Positions 36,140 through 42,131 of a stretch of DNA of 46,169 nt are shown here, in pieces (within the stretch, counting starts at the first letter, position 1; each line of letters starts with the position of its first letter). Made by a program: the position numbers and the translations under genes. Location: the IMG/VR virus record IMGVR_UViG_3300032116_000366, positions 1-46,169 of that record, one strand, 5' to 3'. The notes beneath the pieces are model-generated. The model ran no database searches. It saw nothing but the letters and a program-made list of their open reading frames with translations, and was not told the DNA's origin. The DNA is from a virus.

Positions 36140-36366
36140 GCACAGATGCTCACGATCGTATGATTAAAGCATTCCAAGAGTACTTCAAGTGGCAAGACCG
36201 CTTTGAGTACAAAGGATCTGACGAGGCAGGCATAAAGGCACGGTATTGGCTATCAGAAATACGCAACGAAGCAAGTATAAGACGAGTAGAAATTCAAGAA
36301 AAAAGGCAAACACGTAAGCGAGCCAGAAAAGGCATGTTAGGCAGACCCCCAAAAATAACTAAGTGA
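36136..36366 (+). CDS. Small conserved basic protein of unknown function (76 aa)
   Basis: I recognise this as a small protein conserved next to gp46 in marine T4-like phages but know no function. Features seen: an acidic/aromatic first half (AFQEYFKWQDRFEYKGSD), then EAGIKARYWLSEIRNEASIR, then a strongly basic tail (KRQTRKRARKGMLGRPPK) that could bind nucleic acid. The chosen start is TTG 36136, overlapping the gp46 stop. A GGAG site at 36124-36127 lies 8 nt upstream and supports it; the alternative ATG at 36160 would lose eight residues. Position suggests a role with the gp46/47 nuclease (inference only). Confidence 0.7.
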   Translation: MSTDAHDRMIKAFQEYFKWQDRFEYKGSDEAGIKARYWLSEIRNEASIRRVEIQEKRQTRKRARKGMLGRPPKITK

Positions 36367-36801
36367 GTGCTGTGGACATATCAAAATCAACCTGTAGATG
36401 AAATTCCAGAAGGCTACATTGGCTTTGTTTATCTAATCACGAATCTTAAGACCGGACAAAAATACATAGGCAAGAAACTAACACAGTTTAAACGCACAAA
36501 ACCACCACTCAAAGGCAAAAAACTTAAAAGAAGATCTGTAGTAGAAAGCGATTGGCGTGACTACTGGAGTTCTTCTGATAGGCTACAAGCAGATGTCCAA
36601 GCACTAGGTCCGGAAAACTTCACCAGAGAAATCATTTATCTTTGTAAATCTAAGGCAGAAATGTCATATCTAGAGGCAAGAGAGCAGTTTGAACGCAGGG
36701 TTTTAGAAACAGATGACTATTATAATGGCATTATAAACGTCAGAGTTGGCGGATCAAACATACTTAGACAGCGTCTAGAAGAACATAAAAAGGCAAAATA
36801 A
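36367..36801 (+). CDS. GIY-YIG endonuclease, SegE-like (144 aa)
   Basis: The GIY-YIG domain is clear: GFVYLITN (residues 18-25) and KYIGKK, a variant of the GIY...YIG pair. It is followed by a catalytic-type arginine/glutamate region (ESDWRDYWSSSDRLQADV, then FTREIIYLCKSKAEMSYLEA). It resembles the small SegE-type putative endonucleases of T4-like phages, which may act as free-standing homing nucleases or DNA-processing enzymes. The start is GTG 36367, directly after the previous stop (TGAGTG), with no strong ribosome-binding site, so it probably depends on coupling. The next 450 nt are the structured non-coding region; whether the two are functionally linked is unknown. Confidence 0.75.
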   Translation: MLWTYQNQPVDEIPEGYIGFVYLITNLKTGQKYIGKKLTQFKRTKPPLKGKKLKRRSVVESDWRDYWSSSDRLQADVQALGPENFTREIIYLCKSKAEMSYLEAREQFERRVLETDDYYNGIINVRVGGSNILRQRLEEHKKAK

Positions 36802-37250
36802 TCGCCAAAAAAACCCGCACCGGTGACTAATATGGTGCCCAAAATCCGTGGTGATGTCGCACGGTAAGGATCCTAAATTGGCGAAGGATAACTACAGTAC
36901 TATCCTTAACAGGACGATGATCGGATACGCCTATAACCGGTTTACTGTACGAAAAGACAAGTTTAAAAGGCTAATGAGGGAGAAAAACCCACGACTATAA
37001 TATGCGATAGCAGGCAAATTATAGTTCGCCGTCAGGAATAAGACGGAGCTCGAGGTACCGGCTGACCGCCTCTGTAATGCTCTACTGCTGTGTGACAATG
37101 TTCGACTCGGATAATGTTCATCTTTTAGCCCGCAAGGGCTAAGTGTGACTGAACGATCTGGATAATAGTTAAAACTGCTTCGCAGTTAACTCTAAAAAAA
37201 ATGTGTCTGAGCGTTAGCGATAGACACGAGTGAGCTTGGCTCACTCCTAA
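36802..37250 (+). ncRNA. Candidate structured non-coding RNA
   Basis: This 450-nt stretch has no plausible ORF but is dense with perfect inverted repeats. An outer stem TCGCCAA (36802) / TTGGCGA (36878) encloses GCACC/GGTGC (36817/36834) and CCGTG/CACGG (36846/36860). Next come AAGGATA/TATCCTT (36884/36901), ACTATAAT/ATTATAGT (36994/37018), CCGTC/GACGG (37029/37042) and GTTCA/TGAAC (37116/37150). The last encloses AGCCC-GCAA-GGGCT (37127-37140, a GNRA tetraloop). Then AACTGC/GCAGTT (37173/37182), GTGTCT/AGACAC (37203/37222) and GAGTGAGC/GCTCACTC (37228/37239). The loop sequence TACAGTA (36893) is complementary to TACTGTA (36943), a possible pseudoknot. The GNRA loop favours the plus strand, as does co-directional reading from gp46. 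I do not recognise it as tmRNA, RNase P, a tRNA or a group I intron. Confidence 0.6.
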
Positions 37251-37253
37251 ACA

Positions 37254-37261
37254 TATAAATA
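37254..37261 (+). promoter_or_regulatory. Late promoter (TATAAATA) before the 358-aa gene
   Basis: This is a perfect T4 late consensus, 28 nt before ATG 37290 and directly after the last hairpin of the non-coding region. The leader contains TTAGGACAC as ribosome-binding site. It separates the early/middle-type gene block on its left from a late gene on its right. Confidence 0.75.
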
Positions 37262-37289
37262 ACTCTATAAGTTCTTAGGACACTTTTAA

Positions 37290-38366
37290 ATGAAAATCAC
37301 TGATATATTATCTCAAAAACAACAACAACAGGTATCTGAAGCACCTGTAGGTATGTTAAAAAGGGCTGGTCTAGGTATTGCTTCTAAGTTTGGAAGTAGT
37401 TCTGCTAAGGGTGCTCTTGACATGGCCAAGTATGCTAATGGCCTCAGAAAACAATTTGACTTTTATCTAGGTCAAACAGATCAAAAACCTAATTCGGATG
37501 CGTTAATTGCCTTTTTAAAATCCAACGGTTTTCCTACAGCAGGAGCCGAAGCTGCGTTAAAACAAGCAGCTATGGCATCGGGTAGTGCAGCAACTGGTGA
37601 TATTGCCAAAGAACTTGGGGCAGATAGAGTTGAACCTACTGGTACGATAGAAGTTCCAGCAGATCCAAGCAGTGATGCTGCTCCTGAGACACCCGCTGAG
37701 CCAGGTGCTCCAGAAACTCCCGCTGATACAGCAGCTCCAGGTGCTCCAGAAACTCCCGCTGATACAGCAGCTCCAGGTGCTCCTGAAGCACCTGCCGATG
37801 AAGTTCCTCCTAAAGGAAAAAAGAACAAATCAGCTGAGAGCATTGGTGAATTATCACGCATTGCTCAATTAGCAGGATTACGATACAACCCAGTTAGTGA
37901 AACAATCATTGACGAAGTAGAACTTAAGAATTCAACAGTAGACAGTATTATCAAAGCAGCAGTTACTGATATCCTTAAAGCCAAAATGGGTCAACAACTT
38001 GATGCGGTCATTGGTGGGCAAGGTGCTTCAGCTCAAGACATTAGCCGATCAGGCGGTGACGCTGGAGATGACGCTGGCGGCAGCGGTGTAGGATCATCGT
38101 TTATTCGTGGAGTTAAACAAGGTATGTCAGGCGGTGAAGAACCAACTAAAACCAAAGGTAGCCTTAACTACGGTAAACTATCAGAATTGCTTCCTGGTAT
38201 CGATGCTAATCAATTAAGAAAATCAGTTACTAGCTATATGGCTGGTAATCCATTAACTAGAGAGCAAATGAATGTAATGTCTAATGCTTTTGGAGAATTG
38301 GTTAAGATGGATCCTGCTCAGACTGCTAAAGCACTTCAGTTATTAAAAGCTGTACGTGCTGGTTAA
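37290..38366 (+). CDS. Late protein of unknown function with Pro/Ala-rich repeat linker (358 aa)
   Basis: I do not recognise the family. The N-terminal ~110 residues look helical (GALDMAKYANGLRKQFDFYL and a glutamine-rich start). Residues ~115-175 are an acidic proline/alanine/threonine linker with repeats of the type GAPETPADTAAP. The following region contains SIGELSRIAQLAGLRYNPVS and VDSIIKAAVTDILKAKMGQQ, amphipathic helices. A glycine-rich stretch and a helical C-terminus end the protein. A perfect late promoter and AGGACAC leader make it a late product, so a virion or head-assembly protein is likely (inference). Its stop codon overlaps by three bases the end of the -1-frame ORF coming from the opposite strand. 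Confidence 0.75.
   Translation: MKITDILSQKQQQQVSEAPVGMLKRAGLGIASKFGSSSAKGALDMAKYANGLRKQFDFYLGQTDQKPNSDALIAFLKSNGFPTAGAEAALKQAAMASGSAATGDIAKELGADRVEPTGTIEVPADPSSDAAPETPAEPGAPETPADTAAPGAPETPADTAAPGAPEAPADEVPPKGKKNKSAESIGELSRIAQLAGLRYNPVSETIIDEVELKNSTVDSIIKAAVTDILKAKMGQQLDAVIGGQGASAQDISRSGGDAGDDAGGSGVGSSFIRGVKQGMSGGEEPTKTKGSLNYGKLSELLPGIDANQLRKSVTSYMAGNPLTREQMNVMSNAFGELVKMDPAQTAKALQLLKAVRAG
37704..37775 (+). repeat. Perfect 36-bp tandem duplication in the linker of the 358-aa protein
   Basis: The unit beginning GGTGCTCCAGAAACTCCC is present at 37704-37739 and again, identical, at 37740-37775, with diverged partial units on both sides. Each copy adds 12 residues (GAPETPADTAAP). Identity at the DNA level points to a recent duplication or ongoing slippage. 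Confidence 0.9.
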
Positions 38367-38593
38367 AAAAACGGTAGTCCAGAACTCTTAGTAATATCCA
38401 TGTTGTCCTTGACTATCTCAAGGACTAACTCTCTTTCGTCCCAGCTGAGGTTCATGGCTTCGGCAAATGACAATCCGCCACGCATATACCAAACTGAACG
38501 CATAGCTTCCAGTTTGATCTGCTTTGCCTGTTCATCAAGGGCTTTCGACTCGGCTAATACCTCGGGGATACTTAACGTCGAAAGCCGTTGCCG
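38363..38593 (-). CDS. Overlapping -1-frame ORF after gp26 (76 codons), probably expressed by frameshift
   Basis: In the -1 frame relative to the gp26-like gene, an ORF is open from 38620 to TAA at 38365-38363. Its sequence looks coding: an acidic/alanine helix (IPEVLAESKALDEQAKQIKL), then SVWYMRGGLSFAEAMNLSWD, ERELVLEIVKDN and the C-terminus TKSSGLPFF. The WYMRGGLxxxEAMxL and KSGLPFF patterns are familiar from the small protein next to gp26 in marine T4-like phages. By position this is the place of T4 gene 51 (baseplate hub assembly), though homology to gp51 itself is not shown. No ATG, GTG or TTG occurs in the first 30 codons after the slip site. The first ATG (38503) has GGAAG only 3 nt away and would cut off the helix. 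The frameshift product would be 291 + 76 = 367 aa. Confidence 0.75.
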   Translation of the reverse strand, partial: RQRLSTLSIPEVLAESKALDEQAKQIKLEAMRSVWYMRGGLSFAEAMNLSWDERELVLEIVKDNMDITKSSGLPFF

Positions 38594-38599
38594 AAAAAA
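38540..38599 (-). promoter_or_regulatory. -1 programmed ribosomal frameshift signal
   Basis: On the minus strand the heptamer T TTT TTC (38599-38593) is in the correct phase of the gp26-like frame (codons GAT TTT TTC, residues 289-291). A 6-nt spacer (38592-38587) is followed by a perfect 10-bp stem, GGCTTTCGAC (38586-38577) pairing with GTCGAAAGCC (38549-38540), around a 27-nt loop. These are the three textbook elements of a -1 frameshift site at textbook spacing, and the -1 frame entered is the one that codes for the downstream domain. Confidence 0.8.
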
Positions 38600-39465
38600 T
38601 CCGATTGGTCCATAGTAAGCTCAACGTCCCATTCGTGTTCGCATTTTTGGCATTTACTATGAAAGCTGCTAAGGTTTCCAGTTTCTCTAGTTTTGCTCAC
38701 TGCGGTGTTAATCTGTTCAAACACAGACTTATCAGTCTTTTGTAAAAATTCTTTTATAAAAGCAGGATCTTCAGTCATACCAGCAGAACTTTCAATCTTT
38801 GTAATACACTTTACAGCAGTATCTATAGTTAAATCGGTTAACTTAATAAAACTTTCTTGGAAAATTTTTAATTTTTCCTGCTCTTCAATTGTATCATCGT
38901 TGATTACTTGAAAAATTCGCTGATGCTCAAACGCTTTCAACGCAGTTTTAGTAATTTCTTCGTAAGTCATCGGACGCAGATACACAATCATGTCTGAACC
39001 AATTTCAACTTTGGTATCAAAATTAATTTTGTTTAATCTATCCAACACATCACGTAGATCAACCATAGAGTCATTAAGATTTTCACATTGCGGGCATCTA
39101 ACAGAAACTTCCATTTCCTCGCCATATGTGGCAATCCTAATTGCTGATAACACCGCATCAACATCAAGACTTGGAATCTTCCAAGGATCTAAAATGTTAG
39201 GGATGCAACTACTGATAACTTCTCTAGTTGCTACCCCGTTCATCAATGCGTCTGGGGTTTTAAATAACAATTCATCTCTGGCCGTCATGGCGAACACAGG
39301 ATATTCGTTGTTAGTGGTCTTTTTTAACGACCCTTCCGGATAAAATTCACCTTTTGACGGCAGAGAAACATAGATCTTTGGTTGTCTAAAAAACGCCGCT
39401 AGAGGATTAACTGCTGGAGCAGCATTTTGTTGAGACTGAAACTTACTTGGATCAAAATCTGGCAT
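38572..39465 (-). CDS. 26: Baseplate hub/assembly protein gp26-like (297 aa)
   Basis: The protein matches the T4 baseplate protein family seen in marine relatives: FFRQPKIYVSLPSKGEFYPE, PVFAMTARDELLFKTPDALM and SCIPNILDPWKIPSLDVDAV near the N-terminus. Two CxxC pairs (CPQC near residue 117 and CQKC near 275) probably bind one zinc. The end is TMDQSDFFGNGFRR. T4 gp26 (208 aa) acts in hub assembly. A late promoter TATAAATA lies at 39504-39497 and an AGGTGG ribosome-binding site 6 nt before ATG 39465. The last eight codons contain a -1 frameshift signal leading into a second ORF, so two products are predicted: 297 aa and a 367-aa fusion. It is divergent from the tape-measure-like genes. Confidence 0.88.
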   Translation of the reverse strand: MPDFDPSKFQSQQNAAPAVNPLAAFFRQPKIYVSLPSKGEFYPEGSLKKTTNNEYPVFAMTARDELLFKTPDALMNGVATREVISSCIPNILDPWKIPSLDVDAVLSAIRIATYGEEMEVSVRCPQCENLNDSMVDLRDVLDRLNKINFDTKVEIGSDMIVYLRPMTYEEITKTALKAFEHQRIFQVINDDTIEEQEKLKIFQESFIKLTDLTIDTAVKCITKIESSAGMTEDPAFIKEFLQKTDKSVFEQINTAVSKTRETGNLSSFHSKCQKCEHEWDVELTMDQSDFFGNGFRR

Positions 39466-39476
39466 GTTTTTCCACC

Positions 39477-39484
39477 TATAAATA
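39477..39484 (+). promoter_or_regulatory. Late promoter (TATAAATA), rightward, for the tape-measure-like genes
   Basis: A perfect late consensus on the plus strand lies 58 nt before ATG 39543, with predicted start near 39490. It lies to the left of the leftward promoter at 39504-39497, so the two promoters point across each other. Confidence 0.7.
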
Positions 39485-39496
39485 AACGTAGCAAGA

Positions 39497-39504
39497 TATT
39501 TATA
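39497..39504 (-). promoter_or_regulatory. Late promoter (TATAAATA), leftward, for gp26
   Basis: A perfect late consensus on the minus strand lies 31 nt before the gp26-like start, with predicted start near 39491. That is within about one base pair of the predicted start of the opposing rightward promoter. Confidence 0.7.
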
Positions 39505-39542
39505 TACACAGATTTTCTGGTATTATAATTCCGGACACTCAA

Positions 39543-42131
39543 ATGGCAAAAACTACAGTAGAAATCCTAGGCGGAGAACTAGACGGTACAGTATTAAACA
39601 ACATAGCTAGCGAGGCTACTATGCGTGAACTACTGGCCGCAATTAAATCAGAATCTAAATCTCCAGGTGGTGGCGGCGGCGGCGGATCGAGCAAGACAAA
39701 AAATCCAGCTAAAAATCTAGATGTAATGTCAAAATTAGCCAACGGTCTAGGTAATCAGATTGGCAACGTAATAGGTGCCGTGGGCAGTATGGGAGCAATG
39801 TTGCTAACAGGCAACACCAAGATGAGTTCTTATACCAAAACATTAAATGATCAAGTTATTGCTAAATTGCCTATCGTTGGAGGCCTGTTAGGTGGACTAG
39901 GTGGAATAATCAGTGACAGCATTGAAGTGTTTGAAGATTGGAATGAGAGTTTAAAAACAGGCACTCAAACTGGAGCAACATTTGGTAACAGTATCCTTAG
40001 AGCTTCAAAAGCAGCAACGGATGCGGCTATGGATATTGATTCGTATATGAAAATGATTTCTAGCAACTCATCAGTGATGCTGAACCTAGGAAAAACAGTT
40101 ACTGAAGGTGCTGAGAGATTTAGTAAAATATCCAGATTGTTGAATAGAGATGGCGGCAAAGCAACACAAACTCTAAGACAAATGGGTATGAATGCTAGGA
40201 ATGTTAATGAAGGATTGATTAGTTACATTGATATTATGGGCGGGGGATTACTTAGAGATAAACGTTCAGATGCCGATGTTGCAGACAGTTATGAAAAGTT
40301 TCAACTCAACATAATGAGATTGACTTCATTAACAGGAAAAAGTGTAAAAAAATTAGAAGAAGAAATGGCTGTAGCAACTAAAGACGTTGTATTCAAAATG
40401 GCTTTACAAAAACTAGATGAAAAAGAACGATCTAAGTTACTTAACACGTTAGCCAATTACACCGCTATGTATGGCCAGTCTGGTGCTGAACTGTTTAAAT
40501 CATTGTATCTTCAAATGCCGCCGGGCGATGAAGGTGCTAGAAACTTAATGGTATTACAACCGCAATTAGTTAGGTCTATGAAAGATTCTATCAACACTGC
40601 TTTAGATACTAATGTTACTATAGATAAAATGTCTAGTAGGATAGAAGATGATATTATTTCAGTGATGCTAAAATCTGCTAAATCAACATCCGGTTTAGAA
40701 GGATTATTAGCTGCTGCCGGTGCTAGTTACGGTGATGCTAAATCTCTTACCGCTGCTATAAATCCTATTCTAAATCAATTAGTAAAATACGGAGATGTAT
40801 CTAAGTTAACTGAAAAAGATCTTAGAGCCATGTTTAAGAAAGCTAGAGACGAACAAAAAGCTAGAGACGAAATTACTAAGTTCCTCAATGACTTTGAAAT
40901 GGCTATGCAGGATTTAAAATTTCAGCTAATGGATTTTTTATATCCATTGTTGGATGATTTAGGAAAAGTTTTAGAAAGACAAGATTTACCAGGTAAAGTA
41001 AAAGCGTTTGGTAACTGGATCAAAGATAGTGTTGAAAAGTATCTGCCTGATGTGATAACATTTTTCAAATATCTAGGAGATGAAAACGGCAGAGACTTTA
41101 TTTGGAACGAAGTAACATATTTCTTTGAACGTATGGGCATTAATTTTATGTACCATGCTAAAACCATGTTTGATAAAGATAGGATGGGCGATTTTGCTGT
41201 AGATAGAGATAACGCATTAGCAAAAGCCCTAGAAGATCACGAACAGAGACAAAATATACTTCGTCCAAAGTTACCAGAAAGATATACACCACAATCAGAA
41301 AGAGGGGCAGCAGTACCAAATAAGAGTGGTAGGGCAAGCTCAGTAACCGAAACCGGTAAAAAAGATCAGGGCGTAGTAGCTGCTTCAGATAAAATAGTTG
41401 CTGAATTAAAAGATAAACTAGCTATTTTTAATCCCGTAGGAAAAGGATCATCTTTAGCAATAAACAGCGAATTTGGTAATATACGTCAATATCGCGATGC
41501 TGATGGTAACGTGATGCGTGAAAGTGTACATCCGGGTGTGGATGTAAAGGCAGATAAAGCAAAAATAAGAGCCGGCATAGACGGAAAAGTTTCATACGGA
41601 TATGAATCAGGTTACGGATACTATGCAAAAATTTTAGGTGCTGACGGTGTTGAATTACTTTACGGTCATTTACACCAAACAGACACACAAGACCAATTTA
41701 CTAGAAAACTACATGGCGGTACAGTAACGGCTGGCACAGAGATAGGAATATCAGGAGGCGGCAAGGGCGATCCGGGAGCAGGAACTTCTACAGGTCGACA
41801 TTTACATTTAGAAGCTAGACGCAACGGAGTAAAATTTGATCCTACATCGTTAATAAAGCCAGGTATGAGTACAGGAACTTTAGGAACTTATGGTAGTTTG
41901 TTTAAAGATTTTGGATCAGCTACAGATGTTATGTTAGAAGGTACAAAAGCTGTTATGACTCCTGAGCAAATGAATAATGTTATGACAGGTGCTGGCAATA
42001 TGGCCACTAAAGAATTGTTGGAATCTATAGATGTAAATTTTGCAAGATTAGAAATGTTAATGAGAGAACGCACTAATCTATCAAGATCTCAACTTTCCTA
42101 CATAGAAAATAATCAAATGACGATAGCATAA
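39543..42131 (+). CDS. Tape-measure-like tail protein with M23 peptidase domain (862 aa)
   Basis: The N-terminus (MAKTTVEILGGELDGTVLNN) and C-terminus (GTYGSLFKDFG...EGTKAVMTPEQ) match the 827-aa gene that follows, so the two are paralogues. The end resembles the FG-GT-V-HG-EAVV motif of phage tape-measure proteins. Residues ~20-540 are mostly helical with glycine-rich stretches near LPIVGGLLGGLGGI that could be hydrophobic. Residues ~638-770 form an M23/LytM metallopeptidase: H663-P-G-V-D667, YGHLH at 707-711, and GRHLHLE with H753 and H755. All zinc ligands are present, so it should be active and cut peptidoglycan cross-links. A weak GGACAC ribosome-binding site precedes ATG 39543. The stop overlaps the next start (TAATG). 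Confidence 0.8.
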   Translation: MAKTTVEILGGELDGTVLNNIASEATMRELLAAIKSESKSPGGGGGGGSSKTKNPAKNLDVMSKLANGLGNQIGNVIGAVGSMGAMLLTGNTKMSSYTKTLNDQVIAKLPIVGGLLGGLGGIISDSIEVFEDWNESLKTGTQTGATFGNSILRASKAATDAAMDIDSYMKMISSNSSVMLNLGKTVTEGAERFSKISRLLNRDGGKATQTLRQMGMNARNVNEGLISYIDIMGGGLLRDKRSDADVADSYEKFQLNIMRLTSLTGKSVKKLEEEMAVATKDVVFKMALQKLDEKERSKLLNTLANYTAMYGQSGAELFKSLYLQMPPGDEGARNLMVLQPQLVRSMKDSINTALDTNVTIDKMSSRIEDDIISVMLKSAKSTSGLEGLLAAAGASYGDAKSLTAAINPILNQLVKYGDVSKLTEKDLRAMFKKARDEQKARDEITKFLNDFEMAMQDLKFQLMDFLYPLLDDLGKVLERQDLPGKVKAFGNWIKDSVEKYLPDVITFFKYLGDENGRDFIWNEVTYFFERMGINFMYHAKTMFDKDRMGDFAVDRDNALAKALEDHEQRQNILRPKLPERYTPQSERGAAVPNKSGRASSVTETGKKDQGVVAASDKIVAELKDKLAIFNPVGKGSSLAINSEFGNIRQYRDADGNVMRESVHPGVDVKADKAKIRAGIDGKVSYGYESGYGYYAKILGADGVELLYGHLHQTDTQDQFTRKLHGGTVTAGTEIGISGGGKGDPGAGTSTGRHLHLEARRNGVKFDPTSLIKPGMSTGTLGTYGSLFKDFGSATDVMLEGTKAVMTPEQMNNVMTGAGNMATKELLESIDVNFARLEMLMRERTNLSRSQLSYIENNQMTIA

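Noticed and set aside
37173-37200. Intrinsic terminator at the AACTGC/GCAGTT hairpin
   Set aside because: The hairpin is followed on the plus strand by A-rich, not T-rich, sequence; on the minus strand the T run precedes the hairpin.
36802-37250. Group I intron, tmRNA, RNase P RNA or tRNA as identity of the structured region
   Set aside because: Both flanking genes are complete, so nothing is interrupted. I find no tmRNA tag frame or RNase P conserved boxes. A GTTCGACTC resembling a T-loop near 37100 lacks a matching T stem and acceptor.
37700-37800. CRISPR-like array
   Set aside because: The 36-bp units are directly abutting coding repeats without spacers.
38363-38503. Independent 46-aa gene starting at ATG 38503
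   Set aside because: Its only ribosome-binding-like sequence is 3 nt from the ATG, and the coding-looking helix upstream in the same frame would be left untranslated. Kept only as an alternative to the frameshift.
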